A stretch of 64,000 bases of DNA, taken from contig OY856412.1 in the NCBI GenBank assembly GCA_963693085.1, positions 1,125,190,744 through 1,125,254,743 of the forward strand, written 5' to 3'. Position numbers and translations under genes: made by a program. Source of the DNA: Alisma plantago-aquatica. Taxonomy: Eukaryota; Streptophyta; Magnoliopsida; Alismatales; Alismataceae. Positions 23,697-37,154 of this stretch are shown here, in pieces; the first letter of the stretch is position 1; each line of letters begins with the position of its first letter. The notes beneath the pieces were generated by a model that saw only the letters and a list, made by a program, of their open reading frames with translations, made no database searches and was not told where the DNA came from.

Positions 23697-26600
23697 TGTA
23701 TGATGTCATTGAGTGAACTTTTGACTTTTGATCATATGAAGGCACTTCAACTAGATTGGCAAAGATTGGAAGTCGTTGATGTTAATAATATGATTAATAC
23801 CCTTAAGTATGCCTTTTTGGATTAATTTGTTGGTCGATCAAGTAAGTGAGTTTTTGCACCAAAGTTGGATGAGATGTATCTTGAGTGGTGACAAAGCTAT
23901 GTCTAATGTTGCATAATAAATGTATGTTTTGAGAAGAAGTTATACATGTTTAAATATGGAGAATTGATCAATATTTGTTGGTGACCAATGGCCTAAGTTT
24001 CAATATACTAGACTAGGATATGATAATCTTCGATGTCACACGTTTCTTTGAAAAGGAGAAAGGGGGTTCTTTAATCCTGACCCTTGAATGTAACATACGA
24101 CCAGTTGTTTTCCCTGCCTCCAACTAAAATGAGGATGTGGGAGTACTTGCAAGGCAGTGACCCTTGACCACTACCACGTCTTCATCATGGGCTATCTCAC
24201 GATTGTCTCAATTGAGCAGTTGCCTTGGCACTTGATCATGCTTTCTTCTTCTAAGAATAGTGAGAGCAAGAGTCCTTCTCCCGTGGCTTCCCCTTTTGCA
24301 TTCCACAGTGCTGGTGAGGATGAAGGAACAGCCGAAACCCAGAGATCGTGAGCCTGGATAAGGCATGCAGACCACCTTGGATCTCTCGCCAGTGTGCAGC
24401 ACACCAACGCCAGCAATCAAAACTATGCCGAAGATCTTCCCCATCCACTAGTGGTAGCTTGCGCACAGGAGAACAGAGTCCAGCAACACGACGCCACCTG
24501 GGAAGTGGTCGTGATCGTGATCGTGCAATAATTCTAGGAGGAGGAGCTTTGTTGGGGAAGAGACCAACGACGGCATCAGGAACGGACATGGCCATCTCAC
24601 ACAGGCCGACGCTCCAGGCATCGCAGCTGCGGAAGCAGCCGAAGGTCTTCCTCAGTTTGCACAAGACCGTACGGCGGTTGCTCGCGGAGGAAGAGCGTTG
24701 AGGAGGATCAAGGTCCTCCCAAGCCCTCGTTGTGGCGAAGCCTAGCAGCGAAAGCCTTTGCTGTCATGTTCACAGATGTGAAGTCTGCGAGGGGACTTTG
24801 GTAGAGCACTCTAGTGGTTGGATCTCCAAGCCACCAGGAGAAGACTTCGACAGCTATCCAGAGAGGCTGAAGGAGCAGAGGTGGCCGACCGGAGCTTTTG
24901 GTGGAGCCGAGAAGCATATCTCATCTACCTTGAGGTAATGAAGGAGGCTTCGAGCAAGGTCTGTTACTCGCCAGCATAGTCATCCCCACGACGGCGGCGG
25001 CGTGACCCAGAGAACAAAACGCACGCAGGCGTTATATGCTCAGGCTTTCACGTGAGACTAGGAGAGGAACAGGACAAGCCGACTTGGGTTAGCGGATCCT
25101 TAGATCTGTGGATCCAACCACATACCCAGACCAGGCAGGTCCCAACGAGGAAAGGGTTGCACCCCCCCCCCCACAGGACACGTGGCCGCCTTGGATTGGC
25201 CAGAAGAGGTAATTATCTCAGAAAACATTCAAATCTTGTATAATACGTAGTAAATAGCTCAATTATCATAAAAATATGAATAAGGTATTAAAATTCTCAG
25301 AAAAATGAGTAGAACACAGTAGAGTGATAATATCAGGCTTTTGATGCTTAAAACACTATGATATCATGTATGATACTTTATGCTTAGTTCATGAGTAATA
25401 AATATCAAATGATGATATAAAACTATAGAAAAATATTAGAAAGTCCATGATCATGTTTATAATCCATCTGAAGTCAGATATAATGATTTTGATGCACGAA
25501 ATTATGTAATTTGCTTAGAATGGCTATCTCGGGCTAATAACCCTAAATAAAATGTATTAAATACATACATGTTCAATAAATAATAAAATTTATAGCAAAC
25601 CCTCATATCAGTAACTGGATGATAATATGTAAAAATGAGATCAGTTTTATACATGAAATCCATGTTATATGAAGAGCACATGAGATGTAACTCTAATATG
25701 GTTACTGATGTAACCTAGGATTAATATATGATACAATGTTAATATGTTCACCTAATGATGGAAAACATGATTATAAGTTATTGAGTAAATAATCTGGAAT
25801 ATGAGAATAGTAATATGATCCTAAGACAAGAATGAAAGTGATAATGGAAAATATACTAAAGAGATAAGCTAAACCCTAATGAACACGATTAGGGTTAAGA
25901 TGAGATGTAAGATGATGGGAATATGATGATAGTATATGATCTTGTCTTAATCAGGTTTAACCAAAGATATAGTTGATATCATGAATATATGATGATTAGA
26001 TTATCTCTTTTTCAAGGTACGTCATTACCTCTTACTTGGCTTATTATACAATATGCTTGTGTTATATGGTAGTAAAGACTTGGCATATGGTATTGATTGA
26101 AATGATTGTCTTGTATGATATGTTTCTTGAATTTCCATATGTATTGCTATGAACACATCAAACATAATATATTTGTTCCATTATATGAAAACACAAACTC
26201 TATGAAAGTGTGCTTGGAAGTGACCGAACTCTTTGGTAGTGGTCACGTTGTACATATAGAAGCACCAACTCTTTGGTAGCGTGCTTGGACCCAACTCTTT
26301 GGTAGTGGTCACATTGTACATATGATCCAACTCTTTGGTAGTGATCATAAATGCCTTAATGTATTCAACTCTCAGGTAGTAAATGCATGGATGATATAAT
26401 GGAAATTATGCTTAAAATACGTGTTCTCTTTTGTTAATAAACATCTTTGTGCAAGTATATGATTTTATTAGATTTCTTTATAACTACCAAGTATTAGTTT
26501 TATCTTATTGCCAAGATATGATGAGAGGTATATAAAAGACACGTAGGCATACTCAGTACAATATTCTTGAATATTGTGCTGACGTGTACCACATGTAATC

Positions 26601-26944
26601 TTTTGTTTAGATTGTGGTTATGCTCTTGAAGATCTAGGATAGTTGAGAGTTGTGTAGCGAGCTGATGTACAAGTGGACCTATTGTCTTAAGATCCCGTAG
26701 TTTAGTGGTAGTACATGTATATGTATGAGTTTTCTGTTCAATATGTAATATCAAGTGTTGTAACAATTCATGTTGTAATTATATGTTGAATGGTGAACAT
26801 GTGTTGTGGTTTGTTTATTGTTCATGTGCATGTGCTACTAATTATTTCCTTCTGACTCCCTTGATTTTCTTCTTCTTAGCCTAGTGTGTGGTATTTAAAT
26901 TCAGATTCTCACTGAGGTGAGGTTTCAATTTGGATGTCACACAT
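23697..26944 (+). repeat. Chromovirus LTR, copy 2
   Basis: This LTR starts TGTATGATGTCA and probably ends ATGTCACA at 26942-26944. It shares the GC-rich block, the poly-C tract (about 25148) and the CAACTCTTTGGTAGTG short repeats (26215-26360) with copy 1. It lacks about 109 bp present in copy 1, and the breakpoint has a short ACA match. The final 130 bp are unique to this copy and show where copy 1 was truncated. Confidence 0.75.
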
Positions 26945-28319
26945 CAGATTAAGTTTTAGAAAATCCAGTGACGTCACATGTATGGATTAGTGTTTGTAGT
27001 TTGTATAACCATTTCATGTCATAGAGGTGGGGTCCCATAGGTGTCATGGTCTCAGACTTTATTGACGAATTAAAACAAGAGTAGAATGAATGGAAACATA
27101 ATTGTTGGACTATTTTCATCGACTACATAGATACATGTCAATGAAACAAATGATTGATCTCAAAACAAAAAATGGTGAGATAATGCAATCTGTGACCTAC
27201 ATGGACCCTTTGTGACCCGTTATAATTTTATGACGTAGTTGGAAATATCGTCAATCCTCATCGATGACCGATCATGAAGGAGATGGAGATAGAGATCCAA
27301 AATTCTATAATCCAATGTGAAGGAGAAGAGGAAGAAGGGTCTCAATTATTTATTGATGTCGAGATGGTAGTTGAGGACCACTGGGAGTACTAGAGACTTC
27401 TCTTGGCTCTGGGTTTTGTGGTCCTAGTAACTTCTGAAGGCCACTATAAGTCAATTTTGTTAGAGTTCATTCAGTTACCGTTGCTGCAGTGAGGAAGAAG
27501 GGAGGTGAAGAGGCATAGGATAGAAAGAGTTTGGACAGGGTTAGTGTTCAGGGATGATGAGGGAGGAAAACATGGAAGAGAAGGGTTGAGAGGGGAGGTG
27601 GAAGAGAATGACACAAAGAAGAGCACTTTACGGTTGAGCACCTACATGGATGTGGTTTTAGGGTAAGATGCGCGGTGAAGCAAATCGGAGGTGACACTCA
27701 ACATTACATCCAAAAATTGAGCAAAAAATTAGAAATCCAGTCAAACGAACCTATTAAATCTAATTCATTTTAATACCTTATTTTCTAATTTAAATAACTG
27801 ATAGTTTAGCATTTAGTTAATGTGAAAATATCTAGGTAGCCTATTAAGATACAAGTAATTTGAATATATCATTCTTTTTTTATTTTAAAAAATTTCAAAA
27901 CTATTTTTTCTAAGTATTCATGTAATGTATCAATTTCTCTCCCATAGTCATTTCTAGCATTTATTTTCATATTAATTCATTTTATTTCATCTCATACTCC
28001 TAAGAGATATCAGAGAGTAAACTTGTTATTTGGGGTACTCCTACATCAAGTCCTACCATATAATAATAATGATTATTTTACATTTAAATCATTTAGGTAG
28101 AGTATATGTGTGAAAGGTGTTATTACTAACTCCAACTTAGAATAATGTATTATAATTTATGGGGGAAATGGTTTATGTTATTTTGATGAAAAGTTTCCAA
28201 GAAAAGGGGAGAGATGAGTATGATACTCGGAGTTGGTATATTATAAGACCATTATCAAACTAGAAAAGACATTTCTATTGATTTCTAGAAGAAATCTATT
28301 CCTACTACTCCATGAGTCA
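26945..28319. other. Unassigned AT-rich sequence
   Basis: I see no open frame, repeat pair or transposon terminus here. A moderately purine-rich part (27230-27700) has frames no longer than chance. Nothing can be supported. Confidence 0.4.
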
Positions 28320-28774
28320 AGTCAAATTGTCGACATGGTCACACCAACAATGATGACCAATTATCTAATGAGTTTGTCCATTATTTCATCCATGGGAGGT
28401 TAAATTGGGGTCCTGACAACTTAGTATATTGGCAATATGATATAACCATTAACTATAAATGTCATTGTTTCTCCTTCTCCGTTATATCGATTATTATATC
28501 TCTTATTTTCTTTGTTTCATGAAAATACATAGTTAAATTCTTTCTTTTGAATCTACATGTTTTGAATTTTCTATTGTAGGAATAGATGAAGGCAACAAGT
28601 TGAAGCTAATGAGTTAATGACACTCTCTTCCATAATCTTATTGATAGGTGTTCAACCATTGTCTATGCCATAACAAATATCCAAGTCAACTATCCCATTT
28701 TAGACATGCTAATTCATTTATGGTATGTTAGTAACTATATATATTGTCAACAATGTTTCAGCTAGATACATGTG

Positions 28775-28782
28775 AGCCTGAT
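28775..28782. repeat. 8-bp target site duplication of hAT, left
   Basis: AGCCTGAT, exactly repeated at 30670-30677. An 8-bp duplication is the hallmark of hAT transposition. Confidence 0.9.
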
Positions 28783-30669
28783 CAGTGGTGGAGCCAACCC
28801 CATGATGAAGGGGGGCCAATTGTAAAAATAATGTTATGTATTTATATAAGATCGATATTATTTTTGTTTTAAATCAGATGTAAATAGAATTTAAATAATC
28901 ACCATGAGACAAATGGAGTGTGAACATGTCTCAAAGACATGATATGGACCTATTTACTTGGATCTAGTGAGAAAAATAGATGAGTCTTACATAAATACAA
29001 AATTAGGTTGGAGACGTAGCTCATCACTTTGTGGAGTATTTAATATAGATTTGATCAAAATAACCTTTTGTGTATATCTAATTTTGCATAGTATTATGTA
29101 TATTATAACATTCTACATATGTTTAGGATATTTTTATATGTAAGAAGAGTTTGAAATGACGACATTGGCATTGAAAAGATTTAATTTCTTTGAATAAGAC
29201 CAACGATTCCTTTATATTAATTCTTCATATTGGAAAAACCACATAAATTTAATGTTCAATTTTGATTGTGTGGATTATTATTTAGTTTTAAGATCACGCA
29301 AATAATTTCCTACATGATGAGTTTGACAAGCAAGTAACTATAAAGTAACATAAAGTTAAGAAATGAATATATAAGTAGCACCATGTGGCAATTACTATTA
29401 TTATATATAAATCAAGAAATCCAATACTCTAGTAGTTTAAAGTTAAATAAAGATACTTATGATGGTGTTAAACTTATTCAAAATTTTTACCTAATAAAGT
29501 AATAGATCTTATGATAATTTATTGTTCACTAAGTTCTAAAGACAATTATTTCTATGTTGCATTGGAAACTAAGAAAATATCAAAATTCATTATCCTTGAC
29601 ATTAAGATGAAATCATATTTCTAATTTAGAGAAATAATATTTGCATAACTTGTGAATAGAAGTATAATTTTAAGGGTTCTTTCATAATGACACATGATAT
29701 TACATTATTTTAACAAAGAATTATTGATGTATAGAAATACAAAACATACACTTATTTTGTTAAAAATTATTAACAAATTACTACTTGGAAATTATTATAT
29801 TTTATTTGACTTTATCTTTACTAGCATGCATTAAACATATAATAGAAGATAACCAGCATACACAATTTGCATAAGTAAAAGATACACACATAGAACTAAT
29901 GTACTTGCTACATTTGTTATACATTTAATTATAACAATATTTGATATATCATGGATTATACTGTTAATTATGGATATCAATTCTTTCTCCCTATTACCAA
30001 TGCACATAGATATCAATTTTTTTCACCTCATTACCTATGTACTTTCTGTATTTGTTACACACTTAATTGTTTATATATTATTTAAATTATTTGATATTTT
30101 ATAAAATATATAATTGATAACAAATATCTATTTTTGTGTCATCATTATCCATACAACTACATACTTGCTGTGTTTGTTATATATTTAAATATTTATATAT
30201 GATATAAAAATATTTGACATTTAATAAAGTATATTATTAATTATAGGTATTTATTTTTATATTATCATTATACAAATAAGTGTAAAATAATAGTTAATAA
30301 GTTGACATTTATGTATGCGTTTTTGATACATTTGTTAATACATTTAATAAAGAACAATTCATTTAGTATGGAACATCGAGATATATTTGTAAAGTAAAGA
30401 AATATCACTGATTTTAATGAAATTATCCTATTTTGATATATTTTTATTTATGATTCTTTACTAAAAATAGTATTATGAATGACATTATTTATGGAAGAGA
30501 GTTTATATATTTAGAAATTAGGTTAATTAGTGTATGAAGGAGATAGCACATAAAAATAAATATTAACTTTGATACCATGTGAATACACATAATATGTATA
30601 TATGTTCAAAAAATTTCAAAATTGGAGGGGGGCACGTGCCCTAGCTTGCCCCCCCTCCCACCGCCACTG
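28783..30669. mobile_element. Non-autonomous hAT-type DNA transposon, 1.89 kb
   Basis: The ends are CAGTGGTGG and CCGCCACTG, imperfect terminal inverted repeats with G-tracts behind them (GGGGGGCC at about 28812, CCCCCCC at about 30650). Identical 8-bp duplications AGCCTGAT flank the element. The interior is very AT-rich. The longest frames are about 61 codons and show no BED finger, DUF4371 or hAT dimerisation motif, so there is no transposase. It must be mobilised in trans. Copy B of the surrounding duplication has no insertion at the matching place (about 31575), so it serves as an empty site. Confidence 0.88.
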
Positions 30670-30677
30670 AGCCTGAT
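30670..30677. repeat. 8-bp target site duplication of hAT, right
   Basis: AGCCTGAT, identical to 28775-28782. Confidence 0.9.
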
Positions 30678-32400
30678 GATGAGTATATCATGTCACACTA
30701 TACTCATATGCATAAAGAGTTTGATAATTATTTTTTCATTTGCGAACATTAATATTATTGTTCTTTAGCCTACTCTTTAGTCCTTGCACTTTTCCTTTTT
30801 CTTTCTTTAACCAATTGGACATAGGAATAAGTTATTATAGAGAGTTATGTGTGGGATATTTTTATTTTCTTCTTAGTATCTATTAAACAAGTTTTATCCT
30901 AAAGTCAACCATGAGTTTTACATTATCACCAACTTTAAAGAAAATGGAAGATAATAACATCATTCCTAATTAAATTGAATTAAATTATTAAGTTTTATTA
31001 AATAAGGAAATGAAACAAGTGATAAGACATTTTTGACATCTTTGTGGAATATTTCAAAAGTCATAACATTTTATTTATTTATTTATTTATATAAGATTCC
31101 CCAATGTTTATATACATATATATGTATATATAACAATTCTACTATATCCAAATACCGTTTTTTTTTTAAAAATAAGTTCATTACAAAGGAATTTAAAATT
31201 GATAATGTACAATCACTTGTATATGCATAATTGTGGGCTCTCATGTGTTACTAAAGTAAACACTTCCACTTTCAACAAAGTCTTACAAATAGATGTATCA
31301 CAAAATTCAAATCTTTGCAAAATTATTATCATCATTATTTAGCTTATGAGTACTAAAATTATCCAAGAATCTATTATAATTTTACAGGATAGAGTCATTG
31401 ATCAAGTTCAATTAAAAAGAATGTTCCTCTAGTCGTCAAACACGTGGAATTGTCTTTCAAACTTTCTTTACATCTTATATTAGAATATTTTCTTGTCAAT
31501 TTCATTCGTGGGAGGTTCATAACTTTATAACACTGTCACTAGTATTTAAGTTGGCCACCCAATCTGTGCTTGATGTAGAATCGATTAATGTCACACTATG
31601 CTCATTATCATTTCAATAAATTATAACTATTCACTCAATTGAAAAAGATGATTATTATTCATTACCCTATTGTTTATTCCTCACTCTCTCCATTTTCATT
31701 ACTCTATCCAACAAGACATAGGAATCTATGATTGTAAAGAGATATAGGACATCTTTTTTCATTCTCAGTATATACAAATAAATCATATATTATCTACAAA
31801 TCAATCATGAGTTTCACATTGTCTCATCTTTCAAGAAGAGGAATGTAATCATATCATTCCTCTATTATTTGAAATTTGATATTATGTTTAAATAAATATG
31901 GATGTGAAATATAATTTATTTTCAATATTTAATGTGACAATAATTTTTTTTTCAAGTTGTTTGTAGCATCATTATCGAATATTTAAAAACCATAATAATT
32001 AATTGTCTGTTTATATAAAAGGATCGTTTATTTCAAATATCTACATAAATTATCAACATTCTAATACTTGCATATATCCTTGAATAGTACAAAAAGAATT
32101 TACAAAGAAATATACATATTATAATGCACTAGCAGAAGTGTATGCATAATTGTAGTATCTCCTATTCATTCCATTGTCCACGGGCATGTGCTATTGTAGT
32201 GAAGGTGAAAACTTCCACCGAAGTCTTAAAAGTAGATGTATAATACAATTCAAACACTTGAAAGATTATTACTATACATTATTAGAATGCAAGGTATCCT
32301 ATAAAGTGTTTAAAAGGATAGCAACAATTAAGTTCAATCAAAGAAAAGTTTCACCAATTGTTAGATGTGTGTGAAGTGGTCTCCCATACTCGTTTCCATC

Positions 32401-33270
32401 ATGGCATACTATTTGTGGCAATTAAGAATCTTGTGATGACTATGATTTCATAATATTTTATCTCATAAATAATAAAATACAATAAATATTTTTTCTAAAA
32501 GATAACTATATTTGTTAATAATTGATTTTGATATTATATAAAATTATTTGAATAAGATAGGTTTATTATTTTTCGTAATTCTTGTCCATGGTCATGGGCA
32601 TATGTTTTGACATAATGAATGTGTTAACTAAATAAAACCAGTGCATTTATTAATCATTATAATTTAACAATTTTATATCTATCTACAAATATATTTCTTT
32701 GGGTTAACATACTAATGTTGTGTGTCCTACCTAATGTAACCCGTCTAAAAAATAATCACCTACCTTAGAAATAGAATAAAATCATTTTTTTATTATGCTT
32801 TTTAATTCAAATTCTATTAGTCACATTGTTTCACCTGCCTTACAAATCACATATTTTTTTCATGGATCTTCTCAAAGATTGTGTGTCTAAAACCCTTACA
32901 GTGATGGATAGCTTGTATTTGCTTTTTGACCCTCAATATAAGTTCCTTCTTCTCTGATCATTTGTTGGATGCCTAAGTTATTGTTTTCTCTTTGAAAAAC
33001 ACCCACAAATTCTGTGACTCTACATTGGATGATTTGATTGTGGGTTTTTTTGATGTTTGACACATATTGTGGTTAGCAATGGCCTAGACTATCATGATCT
33101 ACAATGGTGCTTGAGGCATACTTCCTATGCACCTAAGAGGTTTGAGAATCAAAACTTCTCAAAATATCAATAAATTTTCTACATTTCCTCTTAGATCCAC
33201 ACTTAGGAACTCTAAGACCACATCTTGCAGAGGTTAGATCTGTGCATATAGGAGCCTCATTGGTTACTCC
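32401..33270. other. Unassigned flank of the chromovirus insertion
   Basis: AT-rich sequence without a gene or terminus I can support. The insertion split this locus at 33275, and its other half continues at 46534. Joining the two flanks by eye did not reveal a recognisable protein. Confidence 0.35.
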
Positions 33271-33275
33271 ATATG
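33271..33275. repeat. Target site duplication of chromovirus, left
   Basis: ATATG, repeated exactly at 46529-46533 beyond the other LTR. Confidence 0.9.
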
Positions 33276-36075
33276 TGTGGCAACACATCCCACTATCACA
33301 CAGACAGCGAGGTGTTACGCGAAAATGTGTGGAAAACACCATAAACTACAAATTACCAAAAACACGGGTTAATTAAAACTGATTGCAGAAAGCAGATAAA
33401 CTGAGAAACTATTACACTTAGGTCCTCATCCTGCAAGAAAACATGTTATATAAACATTTACAAAATCTTGACACGTGTCCACAGCGTAGGGGATCAACTG
33501 TCAAGCTATCACATAAGTTCATCACATGTTATATATACATGACGGCCCACATCCGACCAGCAGCAGGATATACAAAACTTCATCAGCTATACATCATAAA
33601 ACAATGTCAGAATGCCTCCAAGGACCTGAGAGTACAGGGATGACTCTAAGACTCTTCTACAAATGACCAAAACAACAACATGTCTATCTCTTGCCTTCTA
33701 CTGCTCTTCTTGCTGCTCGACCGCAACTCCGCGACCACCACTACGTCTAGCTCGAACTCCTAAAAAGGTTATAAACCAGTGGGGTGAGACACACAGTCCC
33801 AGCGAGAAACATAACTCCCCGCCAAAACTATAAAACCAAAGGAAGATTAAAGCAACAACAACAGATGACTGGTAAAGGTATACAAGAGCAGTCTATATAG
33901 AGAAGCTATTCATACCATCAGGCTTACCAGATGTACGGGAGGCATATAACCAAGTATTTCTTTATGGAACATGATTGACAAGATATGATTTATAAGATCT
34001 TACCTCATAACATAGTGAATGTATAAGTAACTACAAGTATAACAAGATTAACTACACAAGCAAGGACTCAACCAATGTTTCGTGTTTTGCCTTAAATAAT
34101 AAATACTATTCGGCTGGATTATGTATTATTATGCCCTGAGGAAGTGAGTCGTACCGCTCAGATCCAACTGATGACTGCGAATCCCGGAGCCAGTGCCATA
34201 CAAGGTCAATGGAAGAGCTGGACTCCATGACCTCTCCGCCTCGTGGTCAGTGCACGAGTACAACACAAGAAGGACCGCAATCTCATGCTTAAGTGGCCTC
34301 AGCCACAGGGTCAGCTCCCGCAGGCTACCCTCTGCCTAGCCCGTCTTGGTACATGTCTTGGCGCTAGTGAACTGAGCCACATGCTTATTCACCGTGCTCT
34401 GAGCCATGAACACATTCATGCTCCCATATCACATATCCTGAGCCAAGGGCCTGTTCACCATGCTCTATACATATCCTGAGTCTGCAACCGCAGCTGCACT
34501 CGAATCCTCACTATTTTAGGCTAGGAGAAACCTCACATATTCAATAATATGCGCTCCGGGTTAACCCGCAGGAGAACCCATTTCACCATCACCAGCTCCT
34601 GACGATGATGGATCTATGTCCAGGGCAAACTACATGATATGTTCCACTATGATTAGTTAGTATATTTTAAGTGGATTATTGAGGCAATCAAGTTGTATAG
34701 CATGTAGAATATAACAAGAATAAACAACATGAAACTCAACATCATGCCTTTTACTTTCATCAACATCATCCTGATCCATCACGAGGATCCAACATTACAT
34801 TGCCATGGGATCTCAATCCCTCATCACATAGTGTCACTGCTTCTCCAGGCTTACATCATCACCATGGGATAGAAATCCGAGATCATCATCAGAGAATAAC
34901 ATCTCATTAAGGCACTCTAGCCAAACTCAGGTCTTCCGATCAAACACACCATGCATGTTGTCTCATCAACAAGAGTAACCATCAGAGCAGTGTTACTCAA
35001 ACATATATACCTCATAGCCCTTTACCTGGATATGCATCTGTACCTGCATGGTTAGTATGCACAATCATCATGGATTGATAGAAGAATCATATTATCAATC
35101 ATAGGCAACATATATGCTTTATCATACATTTCTCAACCTGTGATCATAGACATAGGTCATATTAACAAGCAAAGTATCTTACATGCTTACTAATCCTCAA
35201 CCTTATACATGTAATCGAGATGATCATAAACACATGTCAAGTTACATAGATATAATCTACTACCTCAATTACTATCAAGCGTCTCAAGGGTCATCATCAT
35301 AAGCCAAACGTGTTTGCATAAGCAAGGACTAGCATATCAGTTTTCATATAAGGAATAAGACCCTCACTAGAAGCGCCCACTACCATCACCAAAGGTAGTA
35401 TGGGGAAAGGCACTCTCCCCTATCATCCAAACACTTCTCCCACATATCGGCCAAACAAGTTAGCCACAAAATGGCCAAGCACACATCAAGGTATCAGGCT
35501 ACCACATGTATCGGGAAATAGGGAACCAAGCCATATCGTGCACTCATGTGTGTCGTGCAATGCACGTCGTGCACCTCAAGTCATGCACGCTGCATCGGGT
35601 GTCAAGGGTATAATGACCACAAAGCCTATCGGGCAACTGAGCCTATGGGCATGTCGTTCATCAGGTGTAACAGACATCCATATCCAACAGCTAGGGATAC
35701 TAGGTGACACTCTGTCGGGCATCACCACTAAGTCATGATGCTTGACACCAGCTAGCCACAAACTCCATAACGTCCAAGGTATAGACACAAGGCTACCACC
35801 TGAACCAGGCATATCGGGCAGATGACACAACCATGTGTGACGCCCGACACACAAGGGTAGCGACCAACATTCTACTCTTCTAGGTATAATGACCAGGGCA
35901 CAACCTCAAACGACAGTAAGGAGAGCATGTCATCCATCTAGCTAACCTCATCTATTGGCCAACACACAAGGCCAGGGCCTGGGGGAGATGCCCACCACAG
36001 AACTAGCTAGCACAGCTTCACAACATCAAGGTATAATGAGGTTAAGTGTGTCGGGCAGGGTACTTACCATGGTAT

Positions 36076-36163
36076 GATGCCTGATACAACAAGGCAGTAG
36101 CCAGGTGTGTGATGCCCGACACAACAAGGCAGGAGCCAGGTAAGTGATGCCCGACACAACACC
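36076..36163 (-). repeat. 35-bp tandem repeat in 3' LTR
   Basis: GATGCC(C/T)GA(C/T)ACAAC recurs at 36076, 36111 and 36146 with an exact 35-bp period. The right LTR has the same array (45109, 45144, 45179). Confidence 0.9.
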
Positions 36164-36907
36164 TCAACAGGTCGACCAAGGTTCTAGCCAAAGAAGGATA
36201 TCGGGCAGCATCAACCTAAGACTGTATCGGCCAAGATGCAACTCCATAAGGTCGTCATCAACCTCAAGCACAAGGGCACCACAACCCTAGTGGATCAAGA
36301 ATATGCTCACCTCTCAACAACCAAGAGAGAGGGTTCTTGCACACTTCTTATCACCAATCGGGCAACACAAGGAACAACCACAACCAAGGTCCACAACCAC
36401 CATAAAGCTCACCTCTCGAATCCATGGTGAGAGAAGGGTGTTGCTCAAGCAACTAGAACACAAGCTCACCTCTCAACTCAAATGAGAGAGGAGTATTGCT
36501 CATATCACTAGAGTTTAAGCTCACTTCTCAAGACCAAGGAGGGAGAGGGGTGTTGCTCAACAAGAAACCCTAGAACAAGGTTTGGCCAACAAGAGAAACT
36601 AAGCAAACTAGCAACATGCATAACCGATTATGATCATAAGAAACATACACAAACATAGAAGAGGTAGTATAGTTAGGGTTAGGAGTTATGTAACCCGCCT
36701 TAAGCAAGCTCCAAGCTCCTAGCTCCAAGCTCCAAGCACCACCACAAGAAGGAGAGCAAGGCACTCTAGGGTTCGACCACCACTAGATGAAGAAGGAGAC
36801 TCCAAGGCAAGGATCGACCACCAAGCTTGTAAAGGAAGAAGGGTGACGTGCACCAAGGAGAGGGAAACTAAGGAACAAAAGGGATCCTTAGCAACCAAAA
36901 GGGAACA

Positions 36908-36917
36908 CATATATAGG
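36908..36917 (-). promoter_or_regulatory. TATA box of chromovirus LTR (left)
   Basis: The minus strand reads CCTATATATG about 570 bp from the LTR start. The same sequence is at 45951-45960 in the 5' LTR. GCCGAC motifs lie about 200-240 bp upstream of it. Confidence 0.6.
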
Positions 36918-37118
36918 AAAGGATGGAGGAGAAACCAAGGAATGACAAAGCAAGGTGTCACCCACCTAGGGACACTTGTCCAAGGCCATTGCCACATGAA
37001 AGCATCAAACACCAAGTGTCCACTAGTGGTGACACAGACGAGGTCAAAGAAGGTCAAAGGGTCCATGGGTGACACACACTCACCATGGCCGATACACACC
37101 CTGAGCGACACACCACAG

Positions 37119-37154
37119 GCCGACACAAGCACAGGCCGACACACCTAGGCCGAC
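37119..37154 (-). promoter_or_regulatory. Three GCCGAC motifs in U3 (left LTR)
   Basis: GCCGAC occurs at 37119, 37135 and 37149 on the plus strand, each followed by ACA. GCCGAC is the core of the plant DRE/CRT element bound by DREB/CBF factors. That function here is an inference from the motif alone. All three are kept in the other LTR (46162, 46178, 46192). Confidence 0.45.

Larger units (their letters stand above)
28320..32400 (+). repeat. Diverged tandem duplication of about 1 kb, interrupted by hAT
   Basis: Two copies can be aligned by eye. Copy A is 28320-28782 plus 30678-31424, and copy B is 31425-32400. Anchors are CATGGGAGGTT (about 28391) with CGTGGGAGGTT (about 31507), GACATAGGAAT at 30818 and 31715, and TATGCATAATTG near 31222 and 32141. 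Divergence is high, so the duplication is old. No protein was recognised. The hAT element sits only in copy A. Confidence 0.6.
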
